Shown here: positions 43,601-51,594 of the stretch, one piece after another
Layout: each line of letters starts with the position of its first letter
Position numbering within the stretch: position 1 is the stretch's first letter
NCBI RefSeq assembly: GCF_023516435.1
Contig: NZ_CP097332.1
Location: 1,116,001-1,180,000, forward strand
Direction: 5' to 3'
Length of the DNA: 64,000 nt
Source of the DNA: Jatrophihabitans telluris
GTDB lineage: Bacteria > Actinomycetota > Actinomycetes > Mycobacteriales > Jatrophihabitantaceae
The notes under the pieces: model-generated
What the model was told of the DNA's origin: nothing
What the model saw: only the letters and a program-made list of their open reading frames with translations
Database searches by the model: none
Translations under genes and position numbers: made by a program

Positions 43601-44308
43601 ACCGGCTCGCCCGTCGTCGCGCTGGGCGTCGGACCCCATGGGCAGGTGGCCGTGCTCAGCCACAACGGCGAACTGCGGATCGTGCGATCCGACGGGGCAG
43701 TGCTGAGCACCAGGAGCTTCGGCCAGGATCCGCACGCACTGGCCTGGTCGAGCACCGGCCGCCTTGCGGTCGCGACCGGAGATGCCCGTACGACGGAGAT
43801 CACCCTTACCGATTCGAACGGATCTCGGTCGCAGGCACTGCGCGGGCATACGCTGCAGGTGGACAGCCTCGCCTTCAGCCCGGACGGCGCTGTCCTGGCC
43901 AGTGGCAGTGACGACCAGACCATCCGGTTGTGGTCCGTGCCTTCAGGACGCCGGCTGGGCGTTCTTGTCGGCCACACCGACATGATCCAGGCGCTCGCGT
44001 TCTCCGCCGACGGCCAGACCGTCGCCTCCAGCGGCCAGGACGGCAGCCTGCGCCTGTGGGACGTCCGCGGTCGACAGCAACTCGGTGAGCCGTTGACCGC
44101 GACTCCGGGCTTCATGCCTGCCCTTGCCCCGACCCCGTCCGAGGATCGGATCGCCGTGGCCGACGTGGATGCCGTCCTGAGCTGGCCGTTCTCGGGCGAC
44201 GGTTGGGCGGCCGCCGCGTGCGCGCTGGCCGGCCGGGATCTCAGCGCCGCGGAATGGTCACGGTTCGCCACGGGTCTGCGGCCCCGAGCTTTGTGCGGGC
44301 CAAGCTAG
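40667..44308 (+). CDS. STAND (NLR-like) ATPase with WD40-type propeller
   Basis: A 1213-residue signalling ATPase; GGGGAG lies 8 bases before ATG 40667. Residues 8-34 hold the motif shared with the upstream protein ('GPVAVGGNISILG', 'AAGRDLHIGT'). An nSTAND1-type NTPase follows: Walker A 'GASGSGKS' at 99-106, Walker B 'PVWIIDQFEEIF' at 187-198, and the arm motif 'ITHEALLREW' near 411-420. A hydrophobic segment at 503-520 could be transmembrane. From about 540 on is a beta-propeller; the last WD repeats are clear ('FSPDGAVLASGSDDQTIRLW'). A pentapeptide repeat (149-173) is inserted between Walker A and B. It probably senses a stress or phage ligand and triggers the small partner. Confidence 0.87.
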   Translation: MESVHASESGPVAVGGNISILGTFAAGRDLHIGTVTVVADDRAPAGDQLAGPAAEAMRCPYPGMAAFGDQDRDLFFGRDADIAGIVGLIRHAGLVGVVGASGSGKSSVLAAGVVPALRAAAERGHSTAALFEPVILRPGTHPREELAAVTAAAVTAATVTAATVTAATVTAAAGTTGPTTPGPARRPVWIIDQFEEIFDPAVTEEERRSFVGELLARAARPDERVVISLRSDFYAALEEFPPLARLLAQAQHRLLPLRGLELDAAVLRPAERVGLRVEDALLGQIRREIAENPNSLPLLGYALQQTWRARNGKWLTAAAYLDGGGIGNALRLGADATWQRLTAAQRETARRILLRLSHLGDNGLATRRRRPVSEVITERDDRESVVATVNVLATARLVTVSQDRSNEPLLEITHEALLREWPLLRNWLRENEEVARGRDELAQAVQAWTSHDHDPGYLLSPRRVETVLNLVGRGDLELTTSERRLISDSQRRGRRQRRLRRSLPILALLVVAAVVVAATAVRDQQRATRDRHTADALKVEATARSLLASQRDRSVLLALAAYRAHPDAASRSTLMDTVAGHDGPVGYLHPQPHVNVVAAQLDPDSTALAGMSDGHVRALRLPQGGGTAADYLGHPAAVSALAQLGQGLFVSADTTGVVLVHRLGDAAPVAEVARADAALPPITAVAGDARRQLVLVARGTTVQRYRLGSAAVSSEPPIVARAAGQITALAVDGPADLVYVSTRRGEVLRWRLSTLRALTPLTDASDPLATSAPIELAMLGRGRLAAVDGAALTIWPDPATRPAARSRSDAPAAASLAWDPKADRILTGRPDGSVAAWLNSEPPAQLGAFAGLPNAQAQTAPGLATDGARLVGLDPTGTMVVWPLIAGNGPPAQTALVTTTNVLATAYSTAGNLAVLTADATVRVIFGRGADRRFAIGPGPVRGLVWSSPEQLLVGTGDGSVVSVHPNGSAPPQRLIPATGSPVVALGVGPHGQVAVLSHNGELRIVRSDGAVLSTRSFGQDPHALAWSSTGRLAVATGDARTTEITLTDSNGSRSQALRGHTLQVDSLAFSPDGAVLASGSDDQTIRLWSVPSGRRLGVLVGHTDMIQALAFSADGQTVASSGQDGSLRLWDVRGRQQLGEPLTATPGFMPALAPTPSEDRIAVADVDAVLSWPFSGDGWAAAACALAGRDLSAAEWSRFATGLRPRALCGPS
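41111..41185. repeat. 15-bp tandem repeat inside the STAND gene, five units
   Basis: Five consecutive units GTCACCGCCGCCNNN (41111, 41126, 41141, 41156, 41171) encode VTAAA/VTAAT pentapeptides in a loop between Walker A and Walker B. Three units are identical, which implies recent expansion. Copy-number changes would stay in frame. Confidence 0.92.
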
Positions 44309-44317
44309 GACAAAGCT
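44287..44317 (+). terminator. 8-bp hairpin spanning the STAND gene stop
   Basis: AGCTTTGT (44287-44294) pairs with ACAAAGCT (44310-44317) around a 15-nt loop that includes the stop codon (44306-44308). It is a modest stem without a T tract and a possible transcription end before the hydrogenase locus. Confidence 0.35.
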
Positions 44318-44465
44318 GTCGATCACCGGCACGGCCGAAGAACTATCGACTTTCTGATGCGTAGGAAACCCGACGGGGGTAGCTTCAGGGTGTTCGTCTG
44401 AGAGGATCGCGCCGCGTGTCGGGCTCGATCGATTCGACCCCTGCCTAGACGGCGCCGCCGGACCG

Positions 44466-46919
44466 ATGAGTCGGGTGCGGGCGGCGCGCACACGGGGTGG
44501 TGACAGGGTGCTGACCGAGCGCGATCGTCACCGGCGACGGGTGGTCGTGCACGGACTCGTCCAAGGTGTCGGCTTCAGACCGTTCGTCTATGCGCTCGCC
44601 CGCGAAGCAGGTCTGAGCGGACAGGTCCACAACTGCTCCGACGGTGTCGAGGTTGAGGTCGAGGGGCCGACGCCGGCCTTGGAGGCGTTCGTCGCCTCAT
44701 TGCGCCCGCGAGCGCCGTCGATGGCCCGGATCGTCGCGATCGACGTGACCGAGGTCGAGGTTCGGGGCGGTAGTGAGTTCGAGATCGGGCTGTCGGACTC
44801 CGCTCCCCCGGGGCGCACCCTCGTCTCCCCGGACATCGCCACCTGTCCGGACTGTCTGTCCGAGTTGGCCGATCCGGCCAGCCGCTATTACCGACACCCC
44901 TTCGTCAGCTGCACAAACTGCGGTCCCCGGTTCACCGTCGTTCGCGGCCTCCCCTACGACCGGCCGAACACGACGATGGCCGACCTGCCGCTGTGTGCGC
45001 CCTGTTCCGCCGCGTACGCCGAGCCCGGCGACCGCCGGTTCCACGCGCAGACCATCGCGTGCCCGCAGTGCGGTCCGGTGCTCTCGCTGGTACGTCCCGG
45101 CCTCGCCGACGTGACGGGCCAGGACGCAGTGGCCGAGAGCCGCCGGCTGCTCAGTGCCGGAGCGGTGCTGGCCGTGAAGGGAATCGGGGGCTACCACCTC
45201 GCCTGTGACGCCTCGGCCGAGCAGGCCGTGGCCACACTGCGCAAGCGAAAGGGACGGGGTGACAAGCCGTTCGCCGTCATGGTTGCCGATCTGCCCACCG
45301 CCCGGCAGATCGTCCACGTCTCACCGGCCGAGGCTGGGTTGCTCGCTGATCATCGTCGTCCGGTCGTGCTGCTCGACCAGCGCAGACAGCGCCCGCCCGG
45401 CGCCCCGGCCGTGAGCGCCTCGGTCGCGCCCGGCCGGACGGAACTGGGCGTCATGCTGGCCTACACCGGGCTGCACCACCTGCTCTTCGGGCTATCCGGT
45501 GACCAGCCGTCCCCGCGGGTCCTGGTGATGACGAGCGGCAACCTTGCCGGGGAGCCGATCGTCATCGACGACGGTGCCGCCCGCGAGCGACTCGTGGCCC
45601 TCGTAGACGCGTGGCTCGTTCACGACCGGCCGATCCGGATTCCCTGCGACGACTCGGTCGTGCGGATGGCCGGCGGGATCGAGTTGCCGGTACGGCGCTC
45701 GCGCGGTTTCGCGCCGATGCCGATCTCGCTGCCCTTCGCGGTACGGCCGGCGCTGGCGGTGGGGGGAGACCTGAAGAACACGTTCTGCCTGGCCGAGGGC
45801 CACTACGCCTGGATGTCAGCGCACGTCGGGGACATGGACGACTGGGCCACCCTGCAGGCATTCGACGCCGCGGTCGAGCAACTAGCGACGATCACCTCGG
45901 TGCGTCCCGAACTGGTCGTGGCCGACCGGCATCCCGGTTATCGCAGTACAGCCTGGGCCAGGCGCGCGACTCGATCGCCGAGCCCCCTGCACCGGGGGCC
46001 CGCCGAGCAGGGAGCACACCCGCAGCTCGGTCTCGTCCAGCACCATCACGCCCACGTCGCCGCCGCGATGGCCGAGAACGGCCACCCACCGGGCGAGCCC
46101 GTCGTGGGTTTCGCCTTCGACGGAACGGGCTACGGCAACGATGGCGCGGTGTGGGGCGGTGAGGTCCTCGTCGCCGACTACGACGCCTTCGAACGGATCG
46201 GGCACCTGCGCTACGTCCGACTCCCCGGTGGGGACGCCGCGGTGCGAAACCCCTGCCGGATGGCCTTGTCGCACCTGCACTCCGCCCGCATCGGCTGGGA
46301 TCCCGCGATCCCGAGCGTCGCGGCCTGTCGTCCTGAGGAGTTGACCGTGCTGGAGCGGCAGGTGCGAACCGGGCTCGGCTGCAGCCCGACATCGAGCATG
46401 GGACGGCTGTTCGACGCGGTGTCCTCGCTGGCCGGGGTGTGCCACCGGATCGACTACGAAGCCGAGGCCGCGATGCTGTTCGAGGCGGCCGCGCGCCCCG
46501 CGATCGACGGGTGTCCTGATCCCTATGCGTTCTCGGTGGTCAGCGGCGTCGAGGGTTTGCTGGCCGATCCGGCGCCGGTGCTGGCCGCGGTGGTGGCCGA
46601 CGTGCTGGCCGGGGTCGGCGCCGCGCGGATCGCGGCCCGGTTCCACCTCGCCGTCGCCGGCCTCGTCCTGGACCTGGCCGAACACGTGCGAGCTCGCCGA
46701 GGCCTGGACACGGTCGCGCTGTCGGGCGGTGTGTTTCTGAATGCCGCCCTCACAACGTTGTGCGTGAAAGGCCTGCAGCAACGTGGGTTCCGTGTGTTGC
46801 GCCATCGGCTGGTGCCCCCGAGTGATGCCGGTATCGCGCTCGGACAGATCGCGGTCGCCGCGCGTCGCGATAGCTCATCCCACGGGATCACGACCACTGA
46901 GGGCCGCGCTGACGACTGA
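44466..46919 (+). CDS. hypF: carbamoyltransferase HypF
   Basis: An 817-residue maturation enzyme that makes the cyanide ligand precursor of [NiFe]-hydrogenase from carbamoyl phosphate. An N-terminal acylphosphatase domain ('VHGLVQGVGFRPFVYALA') is followed by two zinc fingers ('CPDCLSELAD' with 'CTNCG', 'CAPCSAAYAEPG' with 'CPQCG'). A YrdC-like domain and a Kae1-like domain ('QHHHAHVAAAMAENG') follow. ATG 44466 has no ribosome-binding site; GTG 44508, 8 bases after GGGGTGG, may be the true start. It opens the hypF-C-D-E cluster. Confidence 0.95.
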   Translation: MSRVRAARTRGGDRVLTERDRHRRRVVVHGLVQGVGFRPFVYALAREAGLSGQVHNCSDGVEVEVEGPTPALEAFVASLRPRAPSMARIVAIDVTEVEVRGGSEFEIGLSDSAPPGRTLVSPDIATCPDCLSELADPASRYYRHPFVSCTNCGPRFTVVRGLPYDRPNTTMADLPLCAPCSAAYAEPGDRRFHAQTIACPQCGPVLSLVRPGLADVTGQDAVAESRRLLSAGAVLAVKGIGGYHLACDASAEQAVATLRKRKGRGDKPFAVMVADLPTARQIVHVSPAEAGLLADHRRPVVLLDQRRQRPPGAPAVSASVAPGRTELGVMLAYTGLHHLLFGLSGDQPSPRVLVMTSGNLAGEPIVIDDGAARERLVALVDAWLVHDRPIRIPCDDSVVRMAGGIELPVRRSRGFAPMPISLPFAVRPALAVGGDLKNTFCLAEGHYAWMSAHVGDMDDWATLQAFDAAVEQLATITSVRPELVVADRHPGYRSTAWARRATRSPSPLHRGPAEQGAHPQLGLVQHHHAHVAAAMAENGHPPGEPVVGFAFDGTGYGNDGAVWGGEVLVADYDAFERIGHLRYVRLPGGDAAVRNPCRMALSHLHSARIGWDPAIPSVAACRPEELTVLERQVRTGLGCSPTSSMGRLFDAVSSLAGVCHRIDYEAEAAMLFEAAARPAIDGCPDPYAFSVVSGVEGLLADPAPVLAAVVADVLAGVGAARIAARFHLAVAGLVLDLAEHVRARRGLDTVALSGGVFLNAALTTLCVKGLQQRGFRVLRHRLVPPSDAGIALGQIAVAARRDSSSHGITTTEGRADD

Positions 46920-46934
46920 CAAAAGGAGATCACC

Positions 46935-47225
46935 ATGTGCCTCGCAGTGCCTGGCAAGGTCCTAGAGATCTGGGACAAGGACGGCACCCGGATGGCCTTC
47001 GTCGACTTCGGCGGAGTGGTCAAGGAGGTGTGTCTGCAGTTCGTACCGAACATCGAGGTCGATGACTACGCGGTCGTCCACGTGGGATTCGCACTACAGC
47101 AACTGGACGAGCACTCGGCGCTGGAGACGCTGGCGCTGTTCCAGCGGATGGGGGAGATCGAGATGGAATTCGGTGATCCGTGGGCACGTGCGGCCAAGGA
47201 TTCGGGCCAGGAGGTCCGACCGTGA
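46935..47225 (+). CDS. hypC: hydrogenase maturation chaperone HypC (copy 1)
   Basis: A 96-residue HypC/HupF protein. The invariant '[12 protein letters not shown]' start provides Cys2, which holds the Fe(CN)2CO unit with HypD. AAAGGAG lies about 7 bases before ATG 46935. Its stop overlaps the hypD GTG by 4 bases, consistent with equimolar synthesis of the HypC-HypD complex. A second hypC lies at 50810-51112 in the structural operon. Confidence 0.95.
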   Translation: MCLAVPGKVLEIWDKDGTRMAFVDFGGVVKEVCLQFVPNIEVDDYAVVHVGFALQQLDEHSALETLALFQRMGEIEMEFGDPWARAAKDSGQEVRP

Positions 47226-48355
47226 AGTACATCGACGAGTTCAACGATCCCGAGCTGGCCAAGCGCCTGCTCGATGACATCCACGCCACGGTCACCCGGC
47301 CCTGGGCGATCATGGAGGTGTGCGGCGGCCAGACGCACTCCATCATCCGTCACGGGATCGACCAGCTGATTCCCGAGCTGGTGGAGATGATCCACGGCCC
47401 GGGCTGCCCCGTGTGCGTGACGCCGCTGGAATTGATCGACAAGGCACTGGCGATCGCCGCGCGACCGGAGGTGATCTTCTGTTCCTTCGGCGACATGCTC
47501 CGGGTGCCCGGCAGCCACCAGGACCTGTTCCGGATCAAGAGCGAGGGCGGCGACGTGCGGGTCGTCTACTCGCCGCTGGACGCGCTGAGGGTCGCGCGGG
47601 ACAACCCCGACCGGCAGGTGGTGTTCTTCGGTATCGGCTTCGAAACCACCGCACCACCGAACGCGATGACGGTTTACCAGGCCGCACAGTTGAACATTCC
47701 CAACTTCAGCATGCTGGTCTCGCACGTGCGGGTCCCCCCAGCCATCGAGGCGATCATGAGTTCGCCGACCTGCCGGGTGCAGGCGTTCCTGGCCGCCGGG
47801 CATGTCTGCAGCGTGATGGGAACGTCGGAATACCCCGGTCTGGTCGAGAAGTTCTCGGTTCCGATCGTGGTCACCGGTTTCGAGCCGCTCGACATTCTGG
47901 AAGGTATCCGTCGCACCGTGCATCAGCTCGAAGCCGGCACCGCGGAGCTGGACAACGCCTACCTGCGCGCTGCCCCGGCGGCGGGAAATCCGGCCGCCCG
48001 GCGACTGCTCGACGACGTCTTCGAGATCACCGACCGGGGCTGGCGCGGCATCGGGGTGATTCCTGGCAGCGGCTGGCGGCTGTCACCGAAGTACCGGGCC
48101 TTCGACGCCGAGTACCGGTTCCAGGTCAGCGATATCGACACCGAGGAATCCACCCTGTGCCGCAGTGGTGAGGTGCTTCAGGGCTTCATCAAGCCGCACC
48201 AGTGTGCTGCGTTCGGCACGACGTGTACGCCGCGCAATCCGCTCGGGGCGACCATGGTGTCCAACGAGGGAGCCTGCGCCGCGTACTACCTGTACCGCAG
48301 GCTGGAGTCCACCCCGCGGCCGGACGGACGGCGGGAGGTGGCTTCCATTGGCTGA
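47222..48355 (+). CDS. hypD: hydrogenase maturation iron-sulfur protein HypD
   Basis: A 377-residue scaffold on which the Fe(CN)2CO group is assembled. Signatures are '[16 protein letters not shown]' (active-site Cys), '[10 protein letters not shown]', '[12 protein letters not shown]' and 'GFETTAPP'. The C-terminal cluster Cys residues are in 'CRSGEVLQG', '[12 protein letters not shown]' and 'GACAAYY'. It starts at GTG 47222 within the hypC stop. Its 3' end overlaps the hypE start region by 8 bases. Confidence 0.95.
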   Translation: MKYIDEFNDPELAKRLLDDIHATVTRPWAIMEVCGGQTHSIIRHGIDQLIPELVEMIHGPGCPVCVTPLELIDKALAIAARPEVIFCSFGDMLRVPGSHQDLFRIKSEGGDVRVVYSPLDALRVARDNPDRQVVFFGIGFETTAPPNAMTVYQAAQLNIPNFSMLVSHVRVPPAIEAIMSSPTCRVQAFLAAGHVCSVMGTSEYPGLVEKFSVPIVVTGFEPLDILEGIRRTVHQLEAGTAELDNAYLRAAPAAGNPAARRLLDDVFEITDRGWRGIGVIPGSGWRLSPKYRAFDAEYRFQVSDIDTEESTLCRSGEVLQGFIKPHQCAAFGTTCTPRNPLGATMVSNEGACAAYYLYRRLESTPRPDGRREVASIG

Positions 48356-49415
48356 ATCGACACCCGTGCTGGACTTCGACGGCTGGTCCTGCCCGGTGCC
48401 TCTGCGCGACAGCCCGACGATCGTGATGGGCCACGGTGGCGGGGGGCAGCTGTCGGCTGAACTCGTCCAGCACCTGTTCGTCCCGGCGTTCGGTTCTCAG
48501 GGCGATGCAGGCACCGCCGACTCGGCCGTGTTCGAACTGGGCGGAGCCCGATTGGCCTTCTCCACCGACACATTCGTGGTTCGGCCGCTGTTCTTCCCGG
48601 GTGGATCGATCGGGGATCTCGCCGTCAACGGAACCGCGAACGACATCGCGATGAGCGGGGCGATGCCCAGCCACTTGTCCTGCGGATTCATTCTCGAGGA
48701 GGGGACCGAACTCTCCGTGCTGGGCCGAATTGCCGAAGACATGGGCGCGGCGGCGCGGCGAGCCGGAGTCGCGATCGTCACCGGTGACACCAAGGTCGTG
48801 GACGCCGGGCACGGCGATCAGGTGTACGTGAATACGGCCGGCGTCGGCCTCATCCCCGACGGCGTCGACATCCGGCCGCAGCGGGCCGCCGTCGGTGACG
48901 TCATCATCGTCAGCGGCGCGATCGGGGTGCACGGTATCGCCATCATGAGCGTCCGGGAGGGGCTGGAGTTCGGGACGGAGATCAGGACCGACACCGCCTG
49001 CCTGTACCCGTTGGTGGCGGCGATGCTCGCAGTCACGGCGGACATCCACGTGCTGCGTGATCCCACTCGTGGTGGTGTGGCCACCTCGCTGAACGAGATC
49101 GCCTCGGCGGCGCGTGTCGGGGTGCGGCTGACCGAGAAGGCGCTCCCGGTTCCCCCGGAGGTGCGCAACGCTTGCGCACTGCTCGGCTTGGATCCGCTCT
49201 ACGTGGCCAACGAGGGCAAACTGCTGGCCTTCGTTCCGCGGGAGCAGGCCGAAGCGGTGCTGGCGGCGATGCGCGCTCATCCGCTCGGGGAGCAGGCAAC
49301 GGTGATCGGGGAGTGCGTCGACGAACATCGCGCCATGGTGGTGGCGACGACGACCTTCGGCGGTACCCGGGTGGTGGACGTGCCGATCGGCGAGCAACTG
49401 CCCCGGATCTGCTGA
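48348..49415 (+). CDS. hypE: hydrogenase maturation carbamoyl dehydratase HypE
   Basis: A 355-residue ATP-dependent dehydratase of the AIR-synthase family. It converts the carbamoyl group on its C-terminal Cys to thiocyanate for transfer to HypD. The diagnostic C-terminus 'PRIC' is present, and '[14 protein letters not shown]' and '[16 protein letters not shown]' are conserved blocks. The best start is TTG 48348: GGGAGGT ends 8 bases before it, and no ATG or GTG exists nearby in frame. It overlaps the hypD stop by 8 bases. Confidence 0.94.
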   Translation: MAESTPVLDFDGWSCPVPLRDSPTIVMGHGGGGQLSAELVQHLFVPAFGSQGDAGTADSAVFELGGARLAFSTDTFVVRPLFFPGGSIGDLAVNGTANDIAMSGAMPSHLSCGFILEEGTELSVLGRIAEDMGAAARRAGVAIVTGDTKVVDAGHGDQVYVNTAGVGLIPDGVDIRPQRAAVGDVIIVSGAIGVHGIAIMSVREGLEFGTEIRTDTACLYPLVAAMLAVTADIHVLRDPTRGGVATSLNEIASAARVGVRLTEKALPVPPEVRNACALLGLDPLYVANEGKLLAFVPREQAEAVLAAMRAHPLGEQATVIGECVDEHRAMVVATTTFGGTRVVDVPIGEQLPRIC

Positions 49416-49448
49416 CGCTCAGGTGACGTCGAGGTGAGGAGCGCGATC

Positions 49449-50210
49449 GTGCGGCAGGCCAGTGCGGGCGAGCGGATGTTCGCACGCTTCGCGTACGCGC
49501 CCAACGATCTCGGCTATTGCGGTCCAGCCGAATCCGCGGCGCTGTTCGAACTCGCCGCCGAGGGATCCAGCGAGGTCGACGTGCTGCGGCTGGCGCGAGG
49601 GTTCTCCGGGGCGTGGCCCTACCTTTGCCTGCTGGCCGAACTCGCGGGTATCGACGATCCGCTGGACGCCCGGGTGGTGCGCGCGTACTGGACGGGCGGG
49701 TCGGTGCTCGACCGCATCGACGGCCCGGAATTCGCTCGCCGGCTCCTGGACACACTGGGCGGGTGCACCAGCTCGTACTGGCAGCATCTGTCGGAGGATC
49801 TGCTTGCGGAGGTCCAAGCGACGCACGGGTTCCACGTTTTCGGTATCTATCCCTGGTCGCGCCTGCTCGGCGCGGGAGGTCAGCCGTTGCGGGTGCTCGA
49901 CAACTGCCGGATTCGCTGGGGACAGGTTGTCGAGGTCGAGCAGCAGGACGTGGTCGTACGCTGCCGTCGGCTGACGTGGGACGGTGAACGACTGGGGCTG
50001 GCACGGGCAGCACTCGAACGGGTCCCTTACCGGGTGCGCGGACGCGGCTTCGTGGCCGATCCGGCGCCGGGCCAATGGCTCGCGCTGCACTGGAACTGGG
50101 CGTGTGACCGGCTGACCGAACCCGAGCGGGCCGAGCTGGAGCGGCGGACGGGCTGGCAGCTGCGGGTCACCAACTCGCGCCTGGCCCGAGAGCGACAGGG
50201 GGCGGCATGA
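49449..50210 (+). CDS. DUF6390-like protein of hydrogenase loci
   Basis: A 253-residue cytoplasmic protein resembling DUF6390, a family I associate with actinobacterial hydrogenase gene clusters. Visible features are 'YAPNDLGYCGPAESAALFEL', 'FSGAWPYLCLLAELAGI' and a C-terminal beta-rich part with 'HWNWACDRL'. No catalytic motif is evident. GTG 49449 is supported by GAGGAG 7 bases upstream. It follows hypE by 33 bases and its stop overlaps the next ATG, so it is part of the maturation operon. A role in assembly or regulation is inference. Confidence 0.75.
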   Translation: MRQASAGERMFARFAYAPNDLGYCGPAESAALFELAAEGSSEVDVLRLARGFSGAWPYLCLLAELAGIDDPLDARVVRAYWTGGSVLDRIDGPEFARRLLDTLGGCTSSYWQHLSEDLLAEVQATHGFHVFGIYPWSRLLGAGGQPLRVLDNCRIRWGQVVEVEQQDVVVRCRRLTWDGERLGLARAALERVPYRVRGRGFVADPAPGQWLALHWNWACDRLTEPERAELERRTGWQLRVTNSRLARERQGAA

Positions 50211-50485
50211 GATTTCTGGTGCTGTGGAAGCTCGAACTGTCGCTGCTGTCGCGCGAGATGGCGCAGGCGGTCGCGCGGATGAGTGACTACGGTGCGGCCC
50301 TGGAGGACGAGGGCCGCGTGGTGTCGCGGTATCACGTGGTCGGAGCGCACGGCGGAGCATGGATCTACGAGGTCGAGTCGCACGAGCAGTTCGAGCTGCT
50401 GCTCGCCCGAGCACCGATCTTCAACTTCGCCCGCTACGACATCTACCCGCTGGCCGAGATGGCCCGGCTCAAGGAGGGTTCATGA
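50207..50485 (+). CDS. small ferredoxin-fold (muconolactone isomerase-like) protein
   Basis: A 92-residue protein with one alpha/beta ferredoxin-like fold: strand 'MRFLVLWKLEL', then helix, then 'YHVVGAHGGAWIYEVESHEQF' and 'FNFARYDIYPLAEM'. This resembles muconolactone isomerase/YCII-like domains, but no aromatic pathway is nearby. Start and stop each overlap neighbouring genes by 4 bases (ATGA), so it is tightly coupled between the DUF6390-like protein and the XRE regulator. Its job in hydrogenase biogenesis is unknown. Confidence 0.75.
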   Translation: MRFLVLWKLELSLLSREMAQAVARMSDYGAALEDEGRVVSRYHVVGAHGGAWIYEVESHEQFELLLARAPIFNFARYDIYPLAEMARLKEGS

Positions 50486-50859
50486 GCGAGGCCCAGCAGT
50501 CGGCGACGGCCGCCGGTCGGCACTATCTGATCAGCCAGCGTCTGCGTCAACGACGCGACGATCTCGGGCTCACCCAGAAGCAGATCGTGACCCGGCTCGC
50601 TCGATGTGGCCTGCAAACCACCAACCGGGCCCTGTCCAGCCTGGAGCACGGCGCGGGACTCGACGTGGCCAAATTGCCCGAGCTGGCCACGGCACTCGAC
50701 TGCACCGTCACCTACCTGCTCGGGCTGACCGATGATCCCCATCGCTGGGAGCCGGACCCCGCCTCGGTGCCCGTTCCCGCTTCGGCGCCGGGTTCCCCTT
50801 CGGCCTCGCTCATCCTGGGGGAGTTCGTACCTGAGCGTCCGCCCCGCCGACCAGTCTGA
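50482..50859 (+). CDS. XRE-family regulator at the end of the hyp operon
   Basis: A 125-residue protein with a helix-turn-helix at about 15-80 ('RRDDLGLTQKQIVTRLAR', 'ALSSLEHGAGLDVAKLPELA'). A Pro/Ser-rich tail ends 'FVPERPPRRPV'. AAGGAGGG precedes ATG 50482. Its last 50 bases overlap the 3' end of the converging second hypC gene. Location suggests control of the hydrogenase locus, possibly of the divergent 58279-58543 region; the target is not known. Confidence 0.8.
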   Translation: MSEAQQSATAAGRHYLISQRLRQRRDDLGLTQKQIVTRLARCGLQTTNRALSSLEHGAGLDVAKLPELATALDCTVTYLLGLTDDPHRWEPDPASVPVPASAPGSPSASLILGEFVPERPPRRPV

Positions 50860-51112
50860 GGTGCGCAGGGGTGGGCTCGGGGTCCGATCCCATCATCCGC
50901 AGGCCGGCCATGGCCTTGTCCGCGCCGGCCTCGTCGATACGTTCCAGAGCGAAGCCCATGTGAATCAGTACCCACGTCCCGGGCTCGACCGCGGGATCTT
51001 CCAACATCCCGAGGTTTACCGGGCGTTGCGCACCCAGGACATCGACGAGGGCGAGCTGACCCGCGTTGCCGTCGAGTACTCGGACGATCCGGCCAGGAAT
51101 CCCCAGGCACAT
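50810..51112 (-). CDS. hypC: HypC/HupF-family chaperone (copy 2)
   Basis: A 100-residue paralogue of HypC with the invariant start 'MCLGIPGRIVRVLDGN'. It is the last gene of the structural operon, one base after the protease stop, and probably a chaperone dedicated to the HhyL precursor, while copy 1 works with HypD. Its C-terminus is longer and overlaps the converging XRE gene by 50 bases. The frame extends upstream to 51154, but Cys at position 2 fixes the start at 51112. Confidence 0.9.
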   Translation of the reverse strand: MCLGIPGRIVRVLDGNAGQLALVDVLGAQRPVNLGMLEDPAVEPGTWVLIHMGFALERIDEAGADKAMAGLRMMGSDPEPTPAHLRLVGGADAQVRTPPG

Positions 51113-51113
51113 C

Positions 51114-51593
51114 TCAGCTCGCCACCCGTTCACGGAGCAGAGTTCGTACGGCATCCATTGCGGTCGGGACCGCCGCGGCGACGGTATCGCTCAGTCCGAT
51201 GCCCTCGCCGACGGTTTCCGGCCCGCACCCGACCACGTAGGTCGCCGGCACGGTGCCGCCCAATCTTCTGACCTCGGCCAGGACGGCGACCGGGGCCATG
51301 CCGTGCGGATCGAAACCGGTCGGCAGCACGGAGTCGGCCGAGTCCGAGCCCACGTCGAGCACGATCACCTGGCCCGCCGGCCCCGGGACAGCGAGCGCGT
51401 CGACGAGGACCAGGGCTCGATACCCCTCGAGCAGGTCATAGGCCAGGTGCAGACCGCGAATACCGTAGTCGATCACCGCTACGTCCGGCGGCAGTTCGTC
51501 CGCCTCGGCCAGACGGCGTACCACCTCGGGACCGAACCCGTCGTCACCGAGGAAGATGTTGCCGATTCCGGCGACCAGAACTCGATCGCTCAT
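51114..51593 (-). CDS. hydrogenase maturation protease (HupD/HyaD family)
   Basis: A 159-residue endopeptidase that trims the C-terminus of the hydrogenase large subunit after nickel insertion. 'VAGIGNIFLGDDGFG' carries the first acidic metal/nickel-sensing residue, and 'YGIRGLHLAYDLLEGY' and 'DPHGMAPVAVL' are conserved. The substrate is presumably HhyL, which has a C-terminal extension beyond 'DPCLPCGVH'. It is separated from both neighbouring genes by single bases. Confidence 0.92.
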   Translation of the reverse strand: MSDRVLVAGIGNIFLGDDGFGPEVVRRLAEADELPPDVAVIDYGIRGLHLAYDLLEGYRALVLVDALAVPGPAGQVIVLDVGSDSADSVLPTGFDPHGMAPVAVLAEVRRLGGTVPATYVVGCGPETVGEGIGLSDTVAAAVPTAMDAVRTLLRERVAS

Positions 51594-51594
51594 C

